DNA of 23,126 nucleotides. Source: Candidatus Latescibacterota bacterium. GTDB taxonomy: Bacteria; Latescibacterota; 4484-107; B68-G9. Location: NCBI GenBank assembly GCA_012961755.1, contig DTYS01000003.1, forward strand, positions 1-23,126, given 5' to 3'. Below are positions 15,381 through 22,737 of the stretch, in pieces. Within the stretch, counting starts at the first letter, position 1. Each line of letters begins with the position of its first letter. The notes below the pieces were generated by a model, which had not been told where the DNA came from, did not search any database, and worked only from the letters and a program-made list of their open reading frames with translations. Both the position numbers and the translations under genes were made by a program.

Positions 15381-16320
15381 CTTTAATCTCCCCCGCGTTC
15401 TCGGGTCGGAGCAGGAAGCTCAGGGCCACCGAGGACATAAGGGCTGCAGTTCCTAAGAGGACCCATGGAGCTACCTCTCCGAACCCCACGAGCTTCAGGA
15501 TCATGGAAAGGAAGGTGGCACAGACCATGGCTCCGAACCCGAACCTTATCTGTGCCCCTCGGGCTCTGAGGGTGGCGAAGGCCCCAAGCTGTGTGCCGAC
15601 TACGGCTCCGGAGAAGAGTAGGAGGGCCATCTCTAAGTCGACGTTTCCCTTTAGACTATGGGAAAAGGTAGCGAAGGTCGATGTCAGGGCCACCGCGAAT
15701 ATGCTCGTGCCCACTGCCGTGTGTGTGGGAAGGCCCAGCAGGTATATGAGGACGGGCAGCATGACGAACCCCCCTCCCACGCCGAGGACCCCCACTAATC
15801 CCCCCACGACTACGCCGGCCCCGGACAAGGGCCAAAGGGAGATCCTTCCCTCAGAGGTCTGGATGATAGGGGGAACGCTGAACCTCCTCAGGCTACGGGG
15901 GAGACCCCCTAAGGTGGATCCCCTCAGGCTCTCCCAGAGGGTCAGAACCCCCACAGCGCCCAGGAAGACTAAATACAGCGGTCCTACGGCCCTATCTACC
16001 CCCACCGAACGCTTCAGGACCTCCATGAACCTCGCCCCGAGCTCGGTTCCGACCACCATCCCACCTACAAGCCCGAATCCTATCCTTACATCTACGTGCC
16101 CGAATTCCCTGTGGCGGAGGGAGGCCAGGACCGACTGGCCGAGGATGTAGGCCAAGCTCGTGCCCACGGCGAAGTTCATGGGAACCCCTAAGACGTAGAG
16201 TCCAGGGGTCATGATCCACCCTCCGCCTATCCCCCAGAACCCCCCAAGGACCCCCACCATGAAGCCTAAGGTGGGAACGAGGGGCCAGGGGAGCTGTACA
16301 CCAGCTACCGGGAAGAGCAT
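15367..16320 (-). CDS. TauE/SafE family (DUF81) membrane transporter
   Basis: Polytopic inner-membrane protein of the sulfite/sulfonate exporter family, which moves small organosulfur or sulfite anions, though many members have unknown substrates. The 317 residues are very hydrophobic with about eight predicted membrane spans. They show the two-repeat structure of the family: GVLGGFWGIGGGWIMTP with AVGTSLAYIL in the first half, and GVLGVGGGFVMLPVLIYLLG with HTAVGTSIFAVALTSTF in the second half. The ATG at 16320 is immediately preceded by AGGGGGAGGGG. Its first 16 nt overlap the end of a 45-codon small reading frame. A sulfur role is not supported by any neighbour here, so the substrate is open. 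Confidence 0.9.
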   Translation of the reverse strand: MLFPVAGVQLPWPLVPTLGFMVGVLGGFWGIGGGWIMTPGLYVLGVPMNFAVGTSLAYILGQSVLASLRHREFGHVDVRIGFGLVGGMVVGTELGARFMEVLKRSVGVDRAVGPLYLVFLGAVGVLTLWESLRGSTLGGLPRSLRRFSVPPIIQTSEGRISLWPLSGAGVVVGGLVGVLGVGGGFVMLPVLIYLLGLPTHTAVGTSIFAVALTSTFATFSHSLKGNVDLEMALLLFSGAVVGTQLGAFATLRARGAQIRFGFGAMVCATFLSMILKLVGFGEVAPWVLLGTAALMSSVALSFLLRPENAGEIKDGKG

Positions 16321-16442
16321 CCCCTCCCCCTCAGGAGGAGGTCCGTCACGAGGGCGAAGAGGGTCCCTCCCCCCACCATAACGAGGACGGAGAGCACGGA
16401 GTACAGGAGCCTGTGTTCCCTGTATAGGTCGAGGAACTTCAC
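16305..16442 (-). CDS. Putative 45-residue single-pass membrane protein
   Basis: A short reading frame fills the otherwise empty gap between the FAD oxidoreductase and the TauE gene. It starts with GTG one nt after the upstream stop (TGA-G-GTG) and ends with TAG inside the TauE start region. The product begins VKFLDLYREHRLLYSVLSVL and has one hydrophobic segment at about 12-36, flanked by a charged N-terminus and an Arg-rich tail. Codon use (AGG, CTC, GTC, GGG) is that of its neighbours, and with it the run has no gap over 20 nt here. The Shine-Dalgarno is weak (AAGG 10 nt upstream), so coupling is likely. I do not recognise a family; it could be a partner of the transporter. Confidence 0.55.
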   Translation of the reverse strand: MKFLDLYREHRLLYSVLSVLVMVGGGTLFALVTDLLLRGRGCSSR

Positions 16443-16443
16443 C

Positions 16444-18177
16444 TCAGTAACACCTTATCTCGTAAATCCTGGCCGATGGATCGCCGTTGGTGGCCTCTAC
16501 TGTGAGCCTGAGCTTAGTGGTGGCCAGGGGGCCGAACCTGTGGACCCTCCTCCTGTGGTAGTTCCCCTCCTCCCTCACGACCGGGACCCACCTCCCTTCC
16601 CTCCAGACCGAGATGGTGTAGTCCCTGACGCACTCAGGGGCCGGACCGAAGTCCACGAGCCTGTCCAGGTTCGTGTCGAAGGTGATGTACACGGCCCCGA
16701 CCTTGACTTCCCTGCCGAAGTCGAGCTCCACCCACTGGGGTAGGGGCTCGGAGGGATCGGAGGCCCACTGGTGGAAGTCCCCGTCCTCGGGCCTGGCCAC
16801 GCCGTCGGCGACCTTCTCGGGGGGGAATCCGTCGAGGAAGCTCGATGCCGAAGCTCTCGCCTTCCTTGCCAGGTCCTCGGGGTCCTCGTTCTTAAGGCCT
16901 ATTATGTAAGCATCGTGCTTGAGCAGGAGCTGCTGCAGCTCCCATATATGTTCCCTGTACACCCCCCTCGGCGTGGTCCCGTACCGCACGCAGAGGAAGG
17001 CCCCCGTGCCCGCGGCCTGGCCCATCACAGCTCCTGTGGCCATGAGCCTCGTGGAACCGAACGCTACATGGCTTGCGCTTATGTTCCTCCCGGCGAAGAG
17101 GAGGTTATCCACGTTCCGGGAGTAGAGGCACCTGAAGGGGATGCTGTAGGGGCGGGGGAGGGGATGCACCTGAGCGGGCTTCCCCGCCTCGTATATCCCC
17201 TCGGGAGGGTGCAGGTCTATGGGCCAGCCGCCGTAGGCCACCCTGTCGGGGAAGGGGGGGGCCTCCTCTAGATCGTGCTGGGTGAGGACGTAGTCCCCGA
17301 TGAACCTCCTTGACTCCCTCTTACCGGGCAGGGACCCCACCCATTCCAAGGCATAGTTCTCGGCCCCATGGTCCCCGTGGTTCTTTATGTGGTCCCAGAT
17401 TCCGAAGACGAGCTTCCATAGCTCGTCCCTTATCCTCTCGTTTTCGGATATGGTGTTCAGGGTTCCACCGAACTCTATCCACCAGAATCCGTTCGAAATC
17501 CTGCTGTGGTCCCTGAAGGGGAGGTCCTCGTCCGAAGGAAAGTCGTACGCCCAGGGAGGAGGGGTGAACTTCACCGGATGCCCCAGGTCCCTGGCAAGGA
17601 AGAGTACGGAGCTTCCCAGGGTGCGGTCGTCGGGCCTTTCGGGTGCGAGGCTCTCGCCGAACTCCTCCCTCCCTTCCCTCCCCATCCTGAACTCCGCCCC
17701 AGCGGATGCCGCGACCGTCCCGTCCCCGCTCGCGTCCACGAAGACCTCGCCCGCTATCCTCAAGGTCCGCTCGGTCCCGAGCTGCTCGGCGACTATCCCC
17801 CTTATGCGGTTCCCCTCGGTCACGGCCATCCTCGCGGACGTGTTCAGGTAGAGCGTAAGGTTCGGCTCCCTAGTGACCCACTCCCACAGCACGAAGTCCC
17901 AGATGGAGTTCGTCCTTCCGTTCTCGAGCCTCTCGTGGTTCCTGAACCTGTCCTCTATCCTCAGTTCCTCTATTATCCCGGTCTCCCTTGCGTAGTGGAA
18001 GCTATGGTCAGCCCCGCCCGGTATCACCCTTATCTCGCTGCTGGAGTTACCTCCCAGGACAGGCCTGTCCTGGACGAGGGCCACCGAGGCACCGAGCCTC
18101 GCGGCAGCTATCGAAGCGCAGACTCCGGCCAGACCCCCTCCTATCACCACTACCTGATGCTCTGCGTCCCATCCCAC
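16444..18177 (-). CDS. FAD-dependent oxidoreductase with C-terminal F5/8 type C (discoidin-like) domain
   Basis: Flavoenzyme of the FAD_oxidored (PF12831-like) group, of unknown substrate; homologues are often loosely labelled xanthan lyase. The dinucleotide fold opens with VVVIGGGLAGVCASIAAARLGA (GxGxxG at 13-18). It is followed by LGGNSSSEIRV, FVDASGDGTVAA at 147-157, RFIGDYVLTQHD, and a flavin-contact segment LLFAGRNISASHVAFGSTR. From about residue 445 a beta-sandwich of F5/8 type C character follows (PQWVELDFGREVKVGAVYITFD, RDYTISVWREGRWVPV, TTKLRLTVEAT). This is a carbohydrate- or ligand-binding fold more usual in secreted proteins, but no signal peptide is visible. The GTG at 18177 has AAGGAGG 4 nt upstream and lies 19 nt after tRNA-Leu, with no terminator seen between, so read-through from the tRNA promoter is likely. 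Confidence 0.88.
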   Translation of the reverse strand: MGWDAEHQVVVIGGGLAGVCASIAAARLGASVALVQDRPVLGGNSSSEIRVIPGGADHSFHYARETGIIEELRIEDRFRNHERLENGRTNSIWDFVLWEWVTREPNLTLYLNTSARMAVTEGNRIRGIVAEQLGTERTLRIAGEVFVDASGDGTVAASAGAEFRMGREGREEFGESLAPERPDDRTLGSSVLFLARDLGHPVKFTPPPWAYDFPSDEDLPFRDHSRISNGFWWIEFGGTLNTISENERIRDELWKLVFGIWDHIKNHGDHGAENYALEWVGSLPGKRESRRFIGDYVLTQHDLEEAPPFPDRVAYGGWPIDLHPPEGIYEAGKPAQVHPLPRPYSIPFRCLYSRNVDNLLFAGRNISASHVAFGSTRLMATGAVMGQAAGTGAFLCVRYGTTPRGVYREHIWELQQLLLKHDAYIIGLKNEDPEDLARKARASASSFLDGFPPEKVADGVARPEDGDFHQWASDPSEPLPQWVELDFGREVKVGAVYITFDTNLDRLVDFGPAPECVRDYTISVWREGRWVPVVREEGNYHRRRVHRFGPLATTKLRLTVEATNGDPSARIYEIRCY

Positions 18178-18196
18178 GGCTCCTCCTTAACTTAAA

Positions 18197-18281
18197 TGCC
18201 GGGGGCGGGAATCGAACCCGCACGGGCACGGGGCCCAGGGGATTTTAAGTCCCCAGCGTCTGCCTGTTCCGCCACCCCGGC
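18197..18281 (-). tRNA. tRNA-Leu (anticodon TAA)
   Basis: An 85-nt class II tRNA. Acceptor stem GCCGGGG/CCCCGGC, D arm GCG/CGC, anticodon arm GGGGA-CTTAAAA-TCCCC with anticodon TAA, a long variable arm with stem GGGC/GCCC, T arm GCGGG-TTCGATT-CCCGC, and discriminator A73. The 3' CCA is not encoded (TTT follows A73), unlike the tRNA-His of this window, so a CCA-adding enzyme must exist. It lies inside the minus-strand gene run between hypC and the FAD oxidoreductase. Confidence 0.98.
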
Positions 18282-18291
18282 GAGGGAACTT

Positions 18292-18321
18292 AAGTTACCA
18301 AAAATTTGGATAGTTGTCAAG
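18292..18321 (-). promoter_or_regulatory. Sigma70-type promoter of tRNA-Leu, overlapping the hypC stop codon
   Basis: On the minus strand, TTGACA (18321-18316) is followed by an 18-nt AT-rich spacer and TAACTT (18297-18292), 10 nt before the tRNA. The TGA inside this -35 box is the hypC stop codon. The promoter probably also feeds the genes downstream of the tRNA. Confidence 0.72.
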
Positions 18322-18532
18322 CTCCGGCGATCTCGGAGAGCATCTCCAAGGTCCTCTCGGCCTCCCCGGGGTCCACCTTCTCTATGGCGAAGCCCGCGTG
18401 CACCAGCACGTAGTCCCCGACCTCCACATCCTCCAGAAGGTGAAGCCCTACCTCCCTGCGCACCCCCCACAGCTCGGCCACTCCCATATCGCCCCTTACC
18501 TCTATCACCCTCATGGGGACCGCGAGACACAT
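18317..18532 (-). CDS. hypC: Hydrogenase assembly chaperone HypC
   Basis: Small chaperone that carries the Fe(CN)2CO unit with HypD and delivers it to the large subunit of [NiFe] hydrogenase. The family's N-terminal signature MCLAVPMRVIEV is intact, including Cys2, which becomes the N-terminal iron ligand after Met removal. The conserved core GDYVLVHAGFAIEKVD is also present. At 71 aa it is a typical short member. The ATG immediately follows the hypF stop (TAG-ATG), so translation is coupled. HypA, HypB, HypD, HypE and the hydrogenase itself are not in this window. Confidence 0.96.
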   Translation of the reverse strand: MCLAVPMRVIEVRGDMGVAELWGVRREVGLHLLEDVEVGDYVLVHAGFAIEKVDPGEAERTLEMLSEIAGA

Positions 18533-20791
18533 CTACCCTCCCAAGATATATGTGGCGACTAAGGCCTGACCCAAGCATATCCCCCCGTCGTTCGGAGGGA
18601 CACGGGAGTTCGTGTGGACCCTGAAACCCTTCCCCTCCAAGAGCCGGAATGTCGCCTTCAGCAGGCGGACGTTCTGGAAGACCCCTCCGCTCAGGACCAC
18701 GTCCCTCACCCCCGTCTCCTCCTTCACCCTCGCGCAGACCTCGACCACGGCTTCCGCAAGCCCCCTGTGGAACTTGCCCGAGGCCGAAGGGACCGAGGTT
18801 CCCTCCCTCAGGTCCTCAAGGAGGACCCTCCAGAAGGGCTCGGGCTCTACCACCCACATATCCCCGTCCTTTATGACCTCGAACCTGTAGCCTCCCTCCA
18901 CATCCTCGGCCACGGCCTCGAGCTCCATTGCCGCCTGGCCCTCGTAGGAGACCGGTCCGGGGTGGACCCCCAGCACGGCCGAGACAGCGTCGAAGAGCCT
19001 CCCCGCGCTGGACGTGAGGGGGGAGGCGAGGCCACGGTCCAGCATCCTTACGAACAGGTTCCTGTCGTCGACGTAGCTCAGGAAGGGAAGTTCCCAGTCC
19101 AGGAAGTCCTCCCCGAAGACCCGGTACAGGTGGGCCAGGGCCATCCTCCACGGCTCCTTCACCGCCATCTCCCCACCCGGCATCCTCGCGAGAGCTATGT
19201 GCCCGACCCTCCTGTACCACCCCTTCTCCGCGAGCAAGAACTCCCCTCCCCAGACCGTACCGTCCTCGCCGTACCCGGTTCCGTCCAGGGCCACCCCTAC
19301 CACGGGCCCCTCAAGGCCGCCCTCGGCCATGACGGAAGCTATATGTGCATGATGGTGTTGGACCGGGACCTTCTCCCCATCCTGCTCCGAGGCGTACCTG
19401 GTGGTGGGGTAGTCGGGATGGAGGTCGTGGGCGAAGGCCTCGGGGTTTATCCCGAAGATCCTCTTCATGTTATCCACTCCCTCCTCGAAGGCCCGGACCA
19501 CGTCCGGACCCTCCATGTCGCCTATATGGGGGCCGAGGAAGGCCCGATCACCTCGGACCAGGCAGAAGGAGTTCTTAAGGAACCCCCCGCAGGCCAGGAT
19601 CGGGACACGCGATCTTGCGGGAAGCCCGACGGGCTCCGGCACGTACCCCCTGGAGCGCCTCAGCACCACCTCCCTTCCCACCACGACCCTGACGACCGAG
19701 TCGTCGCACCTTGCGTGTACGTCCCTGTCGTGTAGGAGGAAGTAGTCAGCCACCCCTCCGAGCTTCTCGAGGGCTTCCTCGTTCCTGTAACATATCGGCT
19801 CCCCGGAGACGTTGCCGCTCGTCATGACGAGGGGCCTTCCCACCTCCCTCAGGAGGAGGTGGTGGAGGGGGGTGTAGGGGAGCATGAGCCCGTAGGTCGA
19901 AAGCCCCGGGGAGATACCTTCCGCTAACCCCCCCTTCTTCTTCAAGAGCACTATCGGGGCCCTCGGGGAACTAAGGAGCTTCTCCTCCTCCTTGAGCACC
20001 TCCGCAAGCTCCCTGGCCGCTCTTAAGTCCCGCACCATGACGGCCAAGGGCTTCCCCTCCCTCCCCTTTCGCTCCCTGAGCCTTCTTACTGCCTCCTCGT
20101 CCGTAGCGTCGCAGGCCAGATGGAAACCTCCGAGCCCCTTTATCGCGACGATCCTCCCCTGCAGGAGCACCCTCGCGGCCTCGGATATCGGATCACGGTC
20201 CAAGGACCTCCCGTGCCCGTCAGCGAGCACAAGCTCGGGGCCGCATTCGGGACACGCTATGGGCTGGGCGTGGAACCTCCTGTCGGAAGGGTCCTCGTAC
20301 TCCCTCCTGCACTCGGGACACATCCTGAACTTGCGCATGGTGGTGTTGGGCCTGTCGTAGGGAAGGCCCAGGATTATGGTGTACCTCGGCCCACAACGGG
20401 TACAGTTCGTGAAGGGGTACCTGTACCTCCTGTCGGATGGGTCGAATATCTCCCTTATACAGTCCGGACACGTCGCCACGTCCGGCGGCACGAGGACCTT
20501 ACTGTCCCCTTCGCCCTCGCTGCGCCTTATGACGAACCCCTTCGTCCCTAAGGGGGGGAGCTCCTCAACGTCCACCCCTTCGACCCGCGAAAGGGGGGGC
20601 GCCTCCTCCCTCAGGGCCCTGAGGAAGGCTTCCAAGGTCCCGCCCTCACCCTCTGCCTCCACCTCCACGCCCTCGGGATCGTTCCTCACGTAGCCCGAGA
20701 CGCCGAACCTTTGGGCAAGGACGTACACGAAGGGCCTGAAGCCAACGCCCTGGACCACCCCGTACACCCTTATGCGCCACCTTCTGGACAC
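18533..20791 (-). CDS. hypF: Carbamoyltransferase HypF
   Basis: HypF converts carbamoyl phosphate and ATP to a carbamoyl-adenylate and passes the carbamoyl group to HypE, the source of the cyanide ligands of [NiFe] hydrogenase. The 752 residues show the full order. An acylphosphatase domain at about 5-92 carries VQGVGFRPFVY. Paired zinc fingers have Cys108/111/130/133 and Cys158/161/180/183 with the usual 18-residue spacings. A YrdC-like domain spans about 200-385 (KGLGGFHLACDAT, MTSGNVSGEPI). A Kae1-like domain spans about 395-752 (QHHHAHIASVMAE with His479-483, GVALDGTGYGEDGT, LSGGVFQNVRLL). The GTG start at 20791 is 4 nt after the nucleotidyltransferase stop, with GGGAG about 9 nt upstream. 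hypC follows directly. Confidence 0.97.
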   Translation of the reverse strand: MSRRWRIRVYGVVQGVGFRPFVYVLAQRFGVSGYVRNDPEGVEVEAEGEGGTLEAFLRALREEAPPLSRVEGVDVEELPPLGTKGFVIRRSEGEGDSKVLVPPDVATCPDCIREIFDPSDRRYRYPFTNCTRCGPRYTIILGLPYDRPNTTMRKFRMCPECRREYEDPSDRRFHAQPIACPECGPELVLADGHGRSLDRDPISEAARVLLQGRIVAIKGLGGFHLACDATDEEAVRRLRERKGREGKPLAVMVRDLRAARELAEVLKEEEKLLSSPRAPIVLLKKKGGLAEGISPGLSTYGLMLPYTPLHHLLLREVGRPLVMTSGNVSGEPICYRNEEALEKLGGVADYFLLHDRDVHARCDDSVVRVVVGREVVLRRSRGYVPEPVGLPARSRVPILACGGFLKNSFCLVRGDRAFLGPHIGDMEGPDVVRAFEEGVDNMKRIFGINPEAFAHDLHPDYPTTRYASEQDGEKVPVQHHHAHIASVMAEGGLEGPVVGVALDGTGYGEDGTVWGGEFLLAEKGWYRRVGHIALARMPGGEMAVKEPWRMALAHLYRVFGEDFLDWELPFLSYVDDRNLFVRMLDRGLASPLTSSAGRLFDAVSAVLGVHPGPVSYEGQAAMELEAVAEDVEGGYRFEVIKDGDMWVVEPEPFWRVLLEDLREGTSVPSASGKFHRGLAEAVVEVCARVKEETGVRDVVLSGGVFQNVRLLKATFRLLEGKGFRVHTNSRVPPNDGGICLGQALVATYILGG

Positions 20792-20795
20792 GGAC

Positions 20796-21110
20796 TCAAG
20801 CTCCCAGGAAGGCCCTCAACATCGTCTCTTCGAGCTCCTCCTTCGCCTCCGTGAGGTCCTTCATGGTGTCTATGGCCCTCCAATACCCCTGACATTTGTA
20901 AGCCAGAAGCTTGCCTTCCTGGGCCAACTTGGGGAAGGTCGTGTCCTCGTGGTCCCCCCTGTCGGGAAGGAGGTCGTAGATCTTCCTCGAGAGCACGTAT
21001 ATCCCGCCGTTTATCCAGTACGGAAGCTTGGGCTTCTCCCTGAACCCCCTTATCCAACCGGATTCGTCCAGGTCTACCACCCCGTAAGGGCTAACCAGGG
21101 GGACCACCAC
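20796..21110 (-). pseudogene. Sugar nucleotidyltransferase, C-terminal fragment after a frameshift
   Basis: This frame continues the nucleotidyltransferase that begins at 21511, in a different register. It carries PLVSPYGVVDLDESGWIRGFREKP, the strand/loop expected right after the point where the upstream fragment loses homology. It then has YWINGGIYVLSRKI, DHEDTTFPKLAQEGKLLAY and GYWRAIDTMKDL, the sugar-phosphate-binding and end motifs of the family. The GTGs at 21110 and 21107 have no Shine-Dalgarno, so independent translation is unlikely. Joined at about 21107-21112 the two parts would give a 238-aa enzyme of normal size. Everything downstream of the shift looks intact, so the lesion is either very recent or an assembly error. 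Confidence 0.85.
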
Positions 21111-21511
21111 ACGGTGGCCAAGGCCCCGGCCCTCCTGTGGGCCTCCAAGGCCTCGGAAAGGTCGAAGCTCGTGAGGATGTCACCGTTGGTGGCCACGACC
21201 TCCTCGGAGGAGTCCTTAACCCTCACCTTAGCCAGGGCGTTCTTTATCCCTCCACCCCTTCCGAGGGGTTCATCCTCTATCGCATAATCTATCTGGAGCC
21301 CCCAGTCCTCCCCGTCCCCGAAGTAATCCCGTATGGCCTCGTGTCTGTACCCGCAGGAGATCACGATCCCCGTGATCCCGTGTTTCTTGAGCCACCTTAA
21401 CTGGTACTCTAGGACGGGCACTCCTAATATCTCGACCATAGGTTTCGGACGATCGGCCGTAAGAGGCCTCAGCCTCTCGCCCTTGCCTCCGGCCAGAATT
21501 ATAGCGTACAT
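21074..21511 (-). pseudogene. Sugar nucleotidyltransferase (mannose-1-phosphate guanylyltransferase-like), N-terminal fragment before a frameshift
   Basis: N-terminal part of an enzyme that would make an NDP-sugar from NTP and a sugar 1-phosphate. It opens with MYAIILAGGKGERLRPLT, the nucleotide-binding signature, then DRPKPMVEILGVPVLEYQL, ISCGYRHEAIRDYFGDG, EDEPLGRGGGIKNAL and the metal-binding region VVATNGDILT. Homology runs to AHRRAGALATV and then breaks into WWSPWLALTGW before a stop. The true continuation is in the -1 register, starting at about 21110. The ATG at 21511 has an ideal GGAGGTGA Shine-Dalgarno and lies 11 nt after the Gfo/Idh/MocA stop. I treat both fragments as one gene carrying a one-base deletion (or a sequencing error). 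The exact sugar (mannose, glucose or heptose) cannot be decided. Confidence 0.87.
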
Positions 21512-21522
21512 AGCATCACCTC

Positions 21523-22731
21523 CTACAAGAGGTTCGGTCTAAGCTCCCGGTCGAACCTCACGAACCTGTTCCCGTTCTCCAAGCTCATCCTCACGGCCTC
21601 CACGACAGCGACTCCCACTAAGGCCTGGGAGGGAAGGGGACGGAGGGGTTCGAGCTCCTTCAATATCTCCCTGCGGACGCTCAGGGCCTCGTCGGAGGGG
21701 AGCCCCTCGGTCTCCCTGAGGATCCGCCTTATATCTTCCAAGCCTTGGACTATGCTGTCGTAACCGTACCCCACGTAATCCACTTCCCCGGGATGGTCCA
21801 TGCTGTCGTACGCCTTGAAGAAGTTGGGGTTGTAGTCCTCAGGGCCGTGCTCCTGGGTCACGAACCTACAGTTCCTGTCCTTGTGGTCGGCCCAGTGCTC
21901 GCCTTCGGTCCCCAGAAGCTGCAGGCCCTGGTTTGTGAGGGCGGTGTTGCGCTCGGAGCAGACCCAAGAGGTCTGGACCCAGAGCACGGAGCAGTCCTCC
22001 CATTCCACGACGGCCTGGACGGCGTCGTACGCTTCCTTACCGTACCTCGGCAGAAGCTTCTTCTGGCCGAACGCCACCACCCTCTTGGGCAGGAGGCCCG
22101 TGATGAAGTAGTAGGCGTCCACGTAGTGGACCCCTATGTATTCGAACGGGGAGCTCCTCTCAGCCCAGCGGGAGAAGACCTTTAAGGGCATCTCCCTCTT
22201 CTCCTCTATCCACGCGTGGCCGTGTAGGAGTTCGCCGAGCTCCCCCCTGCGGTACTTGTACCTGACCGCCCTTATGGCCCTGTCGTGGCGCTTATGGTAG
22301 TCGGTGTAGACGTAGATGCCCCCTTCCTCGGCAGATCGTTTTATCTTCAGGGCTTCTTCCGTCCTGAGGCAGAGGGGCTTTTCTACTATCACGTCCCTCC
22401 CGGCCTCTATAGCAGCGAGCACCATCTCCGTGTGAAGGTGGTCCGGGGTCGCGACGATGACAGCGGCGTGCTCCCCGAGGTCTCCGAGGGCATCGATGTA
22501 GGACCGAGGGTAGGAACCCTCGGGAGGGAACCTGTCGGGGTCAGGGTACCCCTTGAACTCCTTGCCGGGGAAGGCATCCCTGAGGTGGGATATCGTGGCC
22601 GGTCTCCTCGTGGCCACGAGCACCTCCCCGACCCTTCCCTCCCTCCTCTCCTGGAAGAGCGTGGGGAGGATGACCTCCTCGGAGATCATCCCCCCTCCTA
22701 TGACCAGTACGTCCAGCTTCCCGTCCCACAT
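21523..22731 (-). CDS. Gfo/Idh/MocA family oxidoreductase
   Basis: Second NAD(P)-dependent sugar/polyol oxidoreductase of this family in the window, not closely similar to the one at 6719-7726. The Rossmann part has LVIGGGMISEEVILP, then VIVATPDHLHTEMVLAAIEAG and the catalytic DVIVEKPLCL (Glu117-Lys118-Pro119). The C-terminal domain has YIGVHYVDAYYFITG with His202 at the usual catalytic position, and a long insert after about 260 (TNQGLQLLGTEGEHWADHK). At 402 aa it is longer than the 330-370 typical. The ATG at 22731 is 6 nt after the folD stop, with GAGGT just upstream. The next gene downstream is the broken sugar nucleotidyltransferase, suggesting a carbohydrate or surface-sugar context. 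Confidence 0.9.
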   Translation of the reverse strand: MWDGKLDVLVIGGGMISEEVILPTLFQERREGRVGEVLVATRRPATISHLRDAFPGKEFKGYPDPDRFPPEGSYPRSYIDALGDLGEHAAVIVATPDHLHTEMVLAAIEAGRDVIVEKPLCLRTEEALKIKRSAEEGGIYVYTDYHKRHDRAIRAVRYKYRRGELGELLHGHAWIEEKREMPLKVFSRWAERSSPFEYIGVHYVDAYYFITGLLPKRVVAFGQKKLLPRYGKEAYDAVQAVVEWEDCSVLWVQTSWVCSERNTALTNQGLQLLGTEGEHWADHKDRNCRFVTQEHGPEDYNPNFFKAYDSMDHPGEVDYVGYGYDSIVQGLEDIRRILRETEGLPSDEALSVRREILKELEPLRPLPSQALVGVAVVEAVRMSLENGNRFVRFDRELRPNLL

Positions 22732-22737
22732 AGGACC

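Noticed and set aside
18178..18196. Terminator between tRNA-Leu and the FAD oxidoreductase
   Set aside because: The 19 nt contain only a small AT-rich palindrome and the Shine-Dalgarno; there is no GC-rich hairpin followed by a T run.
18192..18578. Minus-strand frame of 128 codons crossing tRNA-Leu and hypC
   Set aside because: It reads through tRNA-Leu (AEQADAGDLKSPGPRARAGSIPAPG) and lies out of frame over hypC, which has clear family motifs.
18614..19735. Plus-strand 373-codon frame opposite hypF
   Set aside because: It is antisense to the well-supported HypF, rich in Pro/His/Gly/Arg without motifs, as expected for the complement of purine-rich coding DNA.
21100..21115. Programmed -1 ribosomal frameshifting in the nucleotidyltransferase gene
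   Set aside because: No X-XXY-YYZ slippery heptamer or clear downstream pseudoknot is visible at the join; a one-base deletion is the simpler explanation.
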